DNA of 37,577 nt, taken from assembly GCF_000469325.1 (NCBI RefSeq), contig NZ_KI271582.1:303111-340687 (forward strand), read 5' to 3'. Below are positions 16,171 through 23,008 of this stretch, piece after piece. The stretch comes from Schleiferilactobacillus shenzhenensis LY-73 (GTDB lineage Bacteria; Bacillota; Bacilli; Lactobacillales; Lactobacillaceae). The translations under genes were made by a program, and so were the position numbers. The notes under the pieces were generated by a model, which worked only from the letters and a program-made list of their open reading frames with translations, ran no database searches and was not told the origin of the DNA. The first letter of the stretch is position 1. Every line of letters starts with the position of its first letter.

Positions 16171-17040
16171 TTAGTTGATTAGCTTCAAAACGTCGGCCAT
16201 CCACGCGATGGCGATGGCTTTTTCTCCCAAATGGGTGCCCACCACAGGGCCGAATTCGTTCAGCTCGAACGCGACGTTGGGAAAACGCGGTGCCAAATCC
16301 GCCAGCCAGCGCTGCCCTTCTTCCGGGTCGTTGGCGTGGATCACTAAGCAGCGGACTGGGTAGTCCACGTTGGCAATGCGCTCGCTGAAGAGTTCCTCGG
16401 CCCGGTGATACGCCTTCTTGATGGAACGGACCTTCTCGAAGGCCACGATTTTATCTTCATCATTGAAGGTGAGTAGCGGTTTGATCTTGAGCAGGCCGCC
16501 AATCACGGCGGAAGCGTTGGACAGCCGGCCGCCGCGAACGAGATTTTGCAGGTCGTTGACGATGAAGACTTCGTCCATGGTGGCCCGCAGCTTATCCAGC
16601 GCGCTGATGATCTCGTCCACCGTCTTGCCGGCCGCGGCCAAGCGGGCAGCTGCAATCACCAGATACCCCATCAGCTTGACCGTAATATGGGAATCGTAAG
16701 GGACCAGCCGAACGTTCTTCAGAGTCGGTGCCAGCCCTACCAAGGTGTTGTAGAACCCGGAGATGGTGCTGGCCAGGTGGATCGAGAGGATCGTGTCGTA
16801 GCCTTCATTGGCCAGGTTTTCATACAGCCGGGTGACTTCGCCCAGCGGCGGTTGCGATGTGCTCGGGAAGGACTGACTGGTCCGCATTTTCTCATAGAAG
16901 GTGGGGCTGTCAATGGTCCGCCCTTCATCGTAGACGTGACCGTCGAGAATCACCGGGATGGGAATCACGGAGATATGGTACTGGGCCACCTCGGCGGCGG
17001 TCAAATAAGCGGTGCTGTCAGTGACGATGGCGATGCGCAT
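16171..17040 (-). CDS. DegV/FakB-family fatty-acid-binding protein
   Basis: 289 residues. The N-terminus MRIAIVTDSTAYLT carries the DST motif. TSQPPLGEV, LASTISGFYNT and YDSHIT are the phosphate/carboxylate-binding loops, and GGRLSNASAVIGGLLKIKP is the second-domain motif. Proteins of this family present bound fatty acids to the kinase FakA for phosphorylation and entry into phospholipid synthesis. No fakA is in the window. It begins 20 bp after the phosphodiesterase gene, so the two are co-transcribed. A second paralog lies at 36134, consistent with different acyl-chain preferences. Confidence 0.9.
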   Translation of the reverse strand: MRIAIVTDSTAYLTAAEVAQYHISVIPIPVILDGHVYDEGRTIDSPTFYEKMRTSQSFPSTSQPPLGEVTRLYENLANEGYDTILSIHLASTISGFYNTLVGLAPTLKNVRLVPYDSHITVKLMGYLVIAAARLAAAGKTVDEIISALDKLRATMDEVFIVNDLQNLVRGGRLSNASAVIGGLLKIKPLLTFNDEDKIVAFEKVRSIKKAYHRAEELFSERIANVDYPVRCLVIHANDPEEGQRWLADLAPRFPNVAFELNEFGPVVGTHLGEKAIAIAWMADVLKLIN

Positions 17041-17060
17041 GCGTTCCCTGCCTTTCTTCC

Positions 17061-18365
17061 TTACTCCTGCTCGAATGCGTCGAGCAATGCCTCCCCGTCC
17101 GTGGGATATGGGTATTGCAGCCCGAGAATATGGGCGAAGGTGGGGCCTTCGTCGACCAGCCGGGCGTGACCAATCGTCGCGCCTTGCTTGATGCCCGGCC
17201 CGTTCAGAATCAGTGTCGTGGCGTAATCATCCTTGAACGGCGAATAGCCGTGCACGGCCCGATACCGCTCCGGCTGGCCGATGTCGGCGGGGTCCACCTT
17301 CTCGGTGATTGCCCCGTTGGCGTCGTCGATGAAGTAATAGCCCCGATGCGCTTCAACTAAGAAAGCACAGCCGGGATCCGCCCCGAAGTCGGCGGCGGCG
17401 CCGGAGGAGTAGATGTGCTCGATTCCGGGAACAGGGCCGACCAGCTGCTTGATCTCTTCATCCAAGCGGGCGTTGCGGTCGCGAACATAGATGTAAGTCG
17501 AGCCGTCCGCCGACTTGGCCAGCACTCGCCAGTCCTTATCGATCAAGCCATCGGCGGTGGTGTGCTGCCAACCCTTGGCCCGGAACAGCGCGTTGAGCCG
17601 AATCATGGTGTGCACATCGATTTGGTAGTGGTCGCCCAGGACGGCGAAGGTGGTATTGGCGTACATGTGGGCATCCTTCGTTGCTTGAATGATCCGGCCC
17701 AGCCGGGTGTCCAAGCGTTTGCGAGCGGCGAGCGCCTCAGGGGATAAGACCCCGTGGGCGTGCCGTTGGGAATCCATGTCCACCAGGTGGATGAGCGTCA
17801 TATCCGGCTGCTTGCGTACAATGGTGTCCACCGCTGATGCCGTGACGAAGTCGTCCAGCTGGGGCTGATGGATCCCGTTGCGCAGCTTGCCGTACTTAGC
17901 GTTCAGGCGCAGGATGAAGAGCGGGGAACTGGCCCAGAGAGAAATGAGCACTTGGTTCGTCCAGATACGGTTGGGGAAGATCTCGGCAATGTTGTAGTCG
18001 ATGCCGCTGCGGGCGGTCACGGGCCATAAAAAAGCTGCCGTCGTCATCCCCGCTTCGTGGGCAATTTGATACAACGGCTTAGCGTGGACATCTTTGCGGT
18101 ACCAGTACCAATCCGGTGACAAACGGTCAGGCTGAATCTTCGTATTATTCACGATCCCGTGGGTCCGCGGATACATCCCAGTAATGATGCTGGTGTGGGA
18201 CGGATAAGTGAGTGTCGGATAAATCCCCCGTACGTTCTGCACGTGGGTCCCGCTGGCAATCAGTGCCCGCAAATTAGGCAGATCCCGCAAAGCCGCCGGC
18301 GCCAGGTCGTCCGCCCCCATGGCGTCCAAAGACACCACGACAAGTTTTTGCTTACGATTCCCCAA
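17061..18365 (-). CDS. Alkaline phosphatase-superfamily nucleotide pyrophosphatase/phosphodiesterase
   Basis: 434 residues. Metal and nucleophile motifs of the NPP group are in order: VSLDAMG (Asp14), PTLTYPSH (nucleophile Thr53, His57), HLVDMDSQRHAHG (Asp and His ligands), LGDHYQ (Asp-His) and VHGYSP (late His). These enzymes cleave phosphodiester or pyrophosphate bonds of nucleotides or lipid headgroups with two zinc ions. There is no signal peptide from the start used here, so it is probably cytoplasmic. The start is TTG at 18365 because GAGGTGA sits 5 bp before it; the frame extends 30 codons further upstream but through the promoter. Confidence 0.85.
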   Translation of the reverse strand: MGNRKQKLVVVSLDAMGADDLAPAALRDLPNLRALIASGTHVQNVRGIYPTLTYPSHTSIITGMYPRTHGIVNNTKIQPDRLSPDWYWYRKDVHAKPLYQIAHEAGMTTAAFLWPVTARSGIDYNIAEIFPNRIWTNQVLISLWASSPLFILRLNAKYGKLRNGIHQPQLDDFVTASAVDTIVRKQPDMTLIHLVDMDSQRHAHGVLSPEALAARKRLDTRLGRIIQATKDAHMYANTTFAVLGDHYQIDVHTMIRLNALFRAKGWQHTTADGLIDKDWRVLAKSADGSTYIYVRDRNARLDEEIKQLVGPVPGIEHIYSSGAAADFGADPGCAFLVEAHRGYYFIDDANGAITEKVDPADIGQPERYRAVHGYSPFKDDYATTLILNGPGIKQGATIGHARLVDEGPTFAHILGLQYPYPTDGEALLDAFEQE

Positions 18366-18384
18366 GAAAATCACCTCGGGAGAT

Positions 18385-18393
18385 ATTATAGCA
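18385..18393 (-). promoter_or_regulatory. Extended -10 promoter of the phosphodiesterase-DegV operon
   Basis: The minus strand reads TGCTATAAT, a consensus TGn-extended -10, 20 bp before the TTG start. No -35 consensus is seen; the upstream DNA is one arm of the inverted repeat at 18398. Confidence 0.65.
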
Positions 18394-18397
18394 CAGA

Positions 18398-18508
18398 GGG
18401 CGAAAACGACCGGGAGAAGCGTAGGCATAAGGACGAGTCGGCCGAAAACCCGCACTTAGGTTTTTGGCCGGCTTGGCCTTATGCCCTAGCTTCTGGTCGT
18501 TTTCGCCC
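18398..18508. repeat. Large imperfect inverted repeat (about 50-bp arms)
   Basis: The outer 14 bp GGGCGAAAACGACC (18398-18411) recur exactly inverted at 18495-18508. GGCATAAGG (18424-18432) is inverted at 18477-18485, and GGCCGAAAACC (18440-18450) is inverted with one mismatch at 18459-18469. The loop is about 8 bases. The right arm is part of the 90-bp tandem repeat. Confidence 0.75.
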
Positions 18509-18667
18509 GTTTCGGGAGTGCAGCCAGGACCAGAAAAACCCGCACTTAGGTCTTACCCTTCCTCGGCCTTATCCCCTAGCTTCTGGTCTGCTTCGCCCGT
18601 TTCCGGAGTCTACGCCAAGAAGAGAAAACTCGCACCTATGTTTTACACTGGCTCGGCCCTATGCCCT
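18441..18667. repeat. 90-bp intergenic tandem repeat, about 2.5 copies
   Basis: CGCACTTAGG or a variant recurs at 18451, 18541 and 18631, exactly 90 bp apart, and the intervening bases align throughout. An example is CCTAGCTTCTGGTC at 18485 and 18575, each followed by TTCGCCCGTTTC. The 346-bp gap between the phosphodiesterase and the toxin is almost filled by this array and the inverted repeat. All frames are weakly open because the period is divisible by three, but there is no ribosome site, so I regard it as non-coding. Confidence 0.8.
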
Positions 18668-18676
18668 GACATGTTA

Positions 18677-18705
18677 TTGAGCAGTCCATGCACATATGCC
18701 ATAAT
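18677..18705 (+). promoter_or_regulatory. Promoter of the toxin-antitoxin cassette
   Basis: TTGAGC (18677-18682), 17 bp, CATAAT (18700-18705). The predicted start of transcription, about 18711-18712, coincides with the ATG at 18712, implying a leaderless transcript. Confidence 0.6.
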
Positions 18706-18711
18706 TGATTT

Positions 18712-19073
18712 ATGGAAATACCAAAATTTCGGTCTCTACACGCCCCAGCGGCCACAACGAATTTCGCGAATACCGGGACAGCCTCCCACGTAAGGAACGT
18801 GAGAAACTGATGGGGGCCATTAAGTTCACTGAAGACAAAGGCTTACTTATCGCAGCCCAAATGCTGGTGATCAGTAAGTTGACGCCAGATATTTACGAAC
18901 TGCGCTCACGTTTAGGAAAAAACTGGCAGCGTGCCCTCTACTTCCATGTCGTGGGTAATGATTTCGTCATTACTCACGGATTCAGTAAGAAAAAGAATAA
19001 AACGCCGTTATTAGAAATCAGACATGCGGAGGAATTGCGAGATGAATTCTATGAAACGATCAGCAGAAAATAA
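18712..19073 (+). pseudogene. RelE/HigB-like (Gp49 family) toxin, probably frameshifted near its start
   Basis: The body reads TRPSGHNEFREYRDSLPRKE, then RALYFHVVGNDFVITHGFSKKKNKTP, hallmark sequence of the phage-Gp49/HigB-like mRNA-cleaving toxins (about 115 residues). This frame has no ATG at its beginning. The only initiator upstream is TTG at 18705, which lies inside the predicted -10. The natural ATG at 18712 begins MEIPKFRS, which looks like the family N-terminus, but runs into a stop after 32 codons. One extra base near 18730-18740 would fuse MEIPKFR to TRPSGHNEF. The toxin is therefore probably inactive, unless the TTG is used or the base call is wrong. It overlaps the antitoxin gene by 32 bp. 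Confidence 0.7.
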
Positions 19074-19386
19074 CGCAGAGGAAGCCGAATATTTAAAACG
19101 TGCGTTGGCAGAACATACCGTTCCTGTTGACGATTTGTTTGCGGATGATTTGAAAGATCCTGAATTTCGAAAGGGCTTTACTGAAGAGTACAACCGTCTG
19201 GTGAGTGCAGCCGCGGTGGTGGAAGCACGGGAAAAGGCTGGACTGACCCAGCAAGAGTTGGCGGACCGGGCGGAAGTCCCCCAGTCAACGATTGCCCGCA
19301 TCGAGCGCGGACGAAATACAAGTATCGACACATTATCCAAAATTGCAGCAGCGCTGAATTTGCCATTGACCGTTAAATTTGGCTAA
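19042..19386 (+). CDS. Xre-family antitoxin
   Basis: 114 residues. The N-terminal half (EAEYLKRALAEHTVPVDDLF) probably contacts the toxin. The C-terminal half is a Cro/CI helix-turn-helix: REKAGLTQQELADRAEVPQS, then TIARIERGRNTSIDTLSKIAAALN. It should repress the promoter at 18677 and neutralise the toxin. The ATG at 19042 is chosen because GGAGGA (19028-19033) lies 8 bp upstream; the ATG at 19024 lacks a site. The toxin-first gene order is the HigBA/RelE-Xre arrangement. The gene is intact although the toxin appears broken. Confidence 0.88.
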   Translation: MNSMKRSAENNAEEAEYLKRALAEHTVPVDDLFADDLKDPEFRKGFTEEYNRLVSAAAVVEAREKAGLTQQELADRAEVPQSTIARIERGRNTSIDTLSKIAAALNLPLTVKFG

Positions 19387-19466
19387 CCTTTATACTAACT
19401 GGTCACCAGGACAATCACCCCGCTCACTGCCGACGACAATAGAATAATTCACTAACGTCTGACGAC

Positions 19467-19509
19467 AAAAAAAGAGCATGAGCCTAGATTTGGGCTCTGC
19501 TCTTTTTTT
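19467..19509. terminator. Strong terminator
   Basis: AAAAAAAGAGC plus GAGCC pairs with GGGCTC plus GCTCTTTTTTT. It closes the antitoxin operon and can also serve the minus-strand genes that end at 19568 and 19740. Confidence 0.85.
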
Positions 19510-19567
19510 GTAATTTTTAACCGCTCGTGTCATTTTGACAAACGTCACAGATCGCGCTGATCAAAAA

Positions 19568-19705
19568 CTACCAATCAACTGACTCACCCGGATACGTCCC
19601 CCAGTCATCAAAGGTGCCGTCCTTCGCAATCATCGCGGCAAAATCGACGTCATCGAATGCGCCAGTAAACCAAGGGTTGGGTTGTTTCTTTTTCTTCTGA
19701 GACAT
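19568..19705 (-). CDS. Small protein of 45 residues, unknown function
   Basis: The minus strand reads MSQKKKKQPNPWFTGAFDDV, continues DFAAMIAKDGTFDDWGTYPG and ends ESVDW before TAG. A Lys-rich start is followed by an acidic, aromatic-rich body with two similar FDD(V/W) turns, and there is no membrane segment. AAAGGGG lies 10 bp before the ATG at 19705. It sits between the beta-lactamase-fold gene (34 bp upstream) and the terminator at 19467, so it is probably the last gene of that transcript. The biased composition and good ribosome site argue for a real gene. I do not recognise the family. Confidence 0.5.
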   Translation of the reverse strand: MSQKKKKQPNPWFTGAFDDVDFAAMIAKDGTFDDWGTYPGESVDW

Positions 19706-19739
19706 ACGGCTGGGGCCCCTTTCTGTTCAACACATTTCT

Positions 19740-21296
19740 TCAATTCAATCCGGCATTATTCACAAACTGCCAATACCACTCACCGCGGCTGGCCGCATCG
19801 TCAATGTCGAAGTCCCGGTTATCGATGTACACGACGCCGGTATTCCCGTCCCGGCTCATCAAGAAGATGGTCTCGTTGGAGGCCTTCACACCGTGGGAAT
19901 AGACGTGGTCACTGTCGTTGTACATGCCGCCGCGATACGTGCCGTCCGTGGCGTTCCACAGGTCGTTCAGGGCACTCTGGCTAATGATCTTGCCCTGCAT
20001 GATGGCCTGCTCCAGCTTGTACAGGGCGAACGACGTCATGTAGATGTTGCCGGTGCCCAATTCGCGGCGCATGTCGGCGAGCGTCTCGTCGTCGGTCTGG
20101 TCGTACCCGGTCTCGGTGACGTAACTGACGGTGTGGTTTGGCTGACTGGCTAGGTTCCAGACGAAGCCGGCCTGGTCAGCACCGAGGCCCAGGGGCGCGA
20201 ACAGCCGCGTTTGGACCAAGTTCTCGTAACTCTGGCCGGTGACCTGCTCCAGGATGCCCGCCAGCAAGTTGTAGTTGACGCCCTGGTAATCCGATACCCC
20301 GTGCATGCTCGGGTCATAGGACATTTGAGAAAGGGCCCGCTGAATCAGCGCGTCATCGCTGAGGACCTCGGAAGGCGCGTCGTCATTCATGGAGAGACCC
20401 GACCGCATATCCAGCAGATCCCGGATGGTAATGTTATCCTCCGCCGGCACACTGTCGAAGTATTGATGAATATTGTCGGTGTAACTGACCTGGCCGTTGG
20501 TCACGGCTTGGGCAATGAGGACGCCGGTCAGGGACTTCTCCACAGAAGCGATTTGGTACAGCGACTGGACGGTGTTCGCCCGCGCTGCCGCCGCGTCCGC
20601 CATGCCGTAAGCCCCGTGGAAGATGACCTGACCGTTACGCACCAGCAGCAAGGTGCCGTTGAATTGCTCGCTCATCAGCCGGGCATACAGTTGGTCGTTG
20701 GCGGCCTTATTCAGCTTGTCCACAGACGCCGTGCCATTCTGCTGAGCCGCCGAATTGTCGATCGTGGCCGTCGCCGCATTGGCGTTGACCCACTGGTTGC
20801 CGCCGACCAAGTACCACTTCTGGCCGTCACTGGTGGTGGTCAGGGCAAAGATCTGCCAGCGGCTGCCTTTGCTCAGCCAGCGCCCAGCGTAGCTGCCCTG
20901 GAGACCGGTCCACAGCGGCTCATCATTTTTCATCTGGATTACCCCGCGCAGGGATTGGCTGCTGGTTGCGGGCAGTGCGCCGACGGCTGCGGCGTCCACC
21001 CACTGGTTGGTGGCCACTTCGTACCAGCTGGTGCCGGCGGCCGTGGCTTTCGCCCAGGTCTTCCAAGCGGTGCCCACGGCCAAGGTGCGGCCGGTGGCTT
21101 TCTTGGCCGCACCGTATCCCTGATACAAGACGGCCGGCTGGTTCAGACCGATGACGGTGTTGGCCGGCAGCGCGGTTACGGTGGCGGCAGTGGTGGCCGC
21201 CGTGACTGCCATCACGGTACCGGCGGGGGTGATGATTGGGGCTGCAGTTAACAAGGCGAGTAACGATAACGAGATTAAGCGAATCGACTTCTTCAT
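19740..21296 (-). CDS. Secreted beta-lactamase-fold serine hydrolase with surface-type repeats
   Basis: 518 residues. A signal peptide (MKKSIRLISLSLLALLTAAP..., cleavage near residue 30) is followed by two related segments ending WYEVATNQWVDA (91-102) and WYLVGGNQWVNA (161-172), the style of SH3/SLAP-like wall-binding modules of lactobacilli. From about residue 195 there is a class C beta-lactamase/esterase domain: SVEK (Ser251 nucleophile, Lys254), then DYQGVNYNLLAG with the second-motif Tyr, and a C-terminal YSHGVKA. It could act on peptidoglycan peptides or esters; true beta-lactam resistance is unlikely. The ATG at 21296 has GAGGAGGAG upstream; the longer open frame beyond it is antisense to the neighbouring ABC gene. 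Confidence 0.87.
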   Translation of the reverse strand: MKKSIRLISLSLLALLTAAPIITPAGTVMAVTAATTAATVTALPANTVIGLNQPAVLYQGYGAAKKATGRTLAVGTAWKTWAKATAAGTSWYEVATNQWVDAAAVGALPATSSQSLRGVIQMKNDEPLWTGLQGSYAGRWLSKGSRWQIFALTTTSDGQKWYLVGGNQWVNANAATATIDNSAAQQNGTASVDKLNKAANDQLYARLMSEQFNGTLLLVRNGQVIFHGAYGMADAAAARANTVQSLYQIASVEKSLTGVLIAQAVTNGQVSYTDNIHQYFDSVPAEDNITIRDLLDMRSGLSMNDDAPSEVLSDDALIQRALSQMSYDPSMHGVSDYQGVNYNLLAGILEQVTGQSYENLVQTRLFAPLGLGADQAGFVWNLASQPNHTVSYVTETGYDQTDDETLADMRRELGTGNIYMTSFALYKLEQAIMQGKIISQSALNDLWNATDGTYRGGMYNDSDHVYSHGVKASNETIFLMSRDGNTGVVYIDNRDFDIDDAASRGEWYWQFVNNAGLN

Positions 21297-21396
21297 GTGT
21301 GTACTCCTCCTCACGCGCATTATCCTACCGCATTCTGGCGGCGGGTGCACGAGAAAGTTCTCCGCTGGGTATCGCCATGCGGTATGCTGGAAGCAG

Positions 21397-22203
21397 ATGA
21401 AAGAAGGCAAGGCTTTGGCTTCTATTTTGACAGTCTCCCACGTTACCCACCGCTTTGGCCGGACGCCCTTATTGCAAGACGTGTCGCTGACGGTCACCGC
21501 GGGCGAAGCCGCCGTTCTGACCGGGGCGAACGGGGCAGGCAAATCCACCCTGGTGCGGATCATCGCTGGTCTGCTGCGGCCGCAGCGGGGCGAGGTGACG
21601 TTTGCGCCCCGTTTAGTTTGGCAGTGGTGCCCTGATAGTCTCCCGCTGGAAGCCGTCAGTACCCGCACCTTTCTCACCGAATGCGGCATGATCAGCACCC
21701 TGCCCGCCCAGGTACTGCGTCAGCAGATCAGGACACTGGCGGACACATTCCAATTGACGCCTTACTTAGAAACGCCGCTGCGCCACCTCTCCAAGGGTAA
21801 CCGGCAGAAGGCGGCCTTGATCCAAGCCCTGTTAGGCCAGCCTCAGCTGCTTTTGCTGGACGAGCCGCTGTCCGGCATCGACAAGGACGCGCGGCCGCGG
21901 ATCATCCAATACCTGCAGAACTACCGGGCAGCAGGCGGCGCTTTGGTCGTCATCGCCCAAGAACCTGCCGTCATTCAGCAGCTGGGCACCACGGTCTATC
22001 GCCTGCATGACGGGGTGTTGAGCAAACAAGCGGCCGCCGCCCCGCGGTACCGGATCCGGTTTGCCCCGACAGCTGCTGCGCAACCGCTGCCCCATGGCTG
22101 GTCCGTCCCGGTCATCAACGTCCCCGCCGCGGATCACGACCACGCCCTGGCGGCATTGCTTGCCCGGGGGTACACGATTACGGAGGTCCGCCGTGAAAAC
22201 TAA
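21397..22203 (+). CDS. ABC transporter ATP-binding protein
   Basis: 268 residues from the ATG at 21397, or 262 from a TTG at 21415, which has the better ribosome site (AGAAGG 7 bp before). Walker A is GANGAGKST, the signature is LSKGNRQ, and Walker B is LLLLDEPLSGID. A C-terminal extension of ~60 residues (PRYRIRFAP onward) may bind the permease or act as a regulatory tail. It lies divergent to the secreted hydrolase with about 100 bp between. The last codons overlap the start of the permease, so the two form one exporter unit whose substrate is unknown. Confidence 0.87.
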   Translation: MKEGKALASILTVSHVTHRFGRTPLLQDVSLTVTAGEAAVLTGANGAGKSTLVRIIAGLLRPQRGEVTFAPRLVWQWCPDSLPLEAVSTRTFLTECGMISTLPAQVLRQQIRTLADTFQLTPYLETPLRHLSKGNRQKAALIQALLGQPQLLLLDEPLSGIDKDARPRIIQYLQNYRAAGGALVVIAQEPAVIQQLGTTVYRLHDGVLSKQAAAAPRYRIRFAPTAAAQPLPHGWSVPVINVPAADHDHALAALLARGYTITEVRREN

Positions 22204-22920
22204 AGGGCTCCTGCTGTTTTTCTACCACCGTTACACCCACAGTATCTACCTCATCTTGCCGCTGCTGCTGTGGGTCGTCTTTCTCACCACCAACTTCGCG
22301 ATTGGTCCCCAGTATTTTGCGACGGCTATCGGCGCCAATGCGCTGGTCCTGACCCTGCTCATGGCCTGGGTCGCTTTCGCCGTCAACAGTATTATCAGTG
22401 ACACCGCCCTGAGCATCGCCATCGTTCATGCCCATTCCTGGTGGCCGCCGTACTGGGTCAAGTGGCTGTTTTATGTCTTGGTCGCTGGTGCTTCAGCCTC
22501 CTGGGGATGCTTTTTCCGCTGGCCCGCTGGCTGCTGCCGGGCACCCCGTTCTTCTTCGAACGGCTGACCGCGGGGCACTTTGTTATCGGCTTTCTCTTCC
22601 TCTGGGTCAGCGCCCTGCCCGGCATGGCGGTGGCCAATGTGTTTAACCGCCACGCCGTCGCCAACCGCTACTTGGCGGTGCTCCTGACGATCCTGGTCCT
22701 GGTGTGCGGCTACATCACACCCACGGTGGCGGCCGACCACGCCTGGTGGCGGACCGTCAGCTGGCTGCTGCCGCCCTTTGGCGACAGTCTCAACATTTTG
22801 AACCATTTTGCGGCCCTGATGAACGGCCAAGCCGTTTTGAGCATCCTGATTCAACTCGCCTATACTGTGGCCCTCGCGGCATTGGCTTACGTTTGGCAAC
22901 AGTACCGCAAGATGGCGTGA
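22193..22920 (+). pseudogene. ABC transporter permease, frameshifted
   Basis: It would be about 242 residues with six hydrophobic segments. The first frame starts with GTG at 22193 (GGAGGT 5 bp upstream, overlapping the ATPase stop) and reads KTKGLLLFFYHRYTHSIYLI to VKWLFYVLVAG. It then turns into non-membrane sequence and stops at 22567. The second frame resumes at about 22486 with CFSLLGMLFPLARWLLPG and runs to QQYRKMA at 22917. Restoring one base near 22480-22490 gives a continuous permease. It is the partner of the ATPase upstream. Without repair the exporter cannot work. Confidence 0.78.
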
Positions 22921-22931
22921 AGAGGCGGCTG

Positions 22932-22960
22932 TTGTCGCGTCCCGCCCCCTCCTCTATAAT
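22932..22960 (+). promoter_or_regulatory. Promoter of rqcH
   Basis: TTGTCG (22932-22937), 17 bp, TATAAT (22955-22960). It lies about 48 bp upstream of the start codon and just after the permease stop. Confidence 0.7.
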
Positions 22961-23008
22961 GGATACTTGACGACTACCATGATCGTACGTTAAGAAAGCA
23001 GGTGAACC

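Noticed and set aside
18441-18667. CRISPR array
   Set aside because: The period is 90 bp with similarity along the entire unit rather than short repeats with unique spacers, and no cas genes are present.
18464-18793. Protein-coding repeat across the 90-bp array
   Set aside because: Several frames are open only because 90 is divisible by three; there is no ribosome site and the frame runs into the toxin promoter and start.
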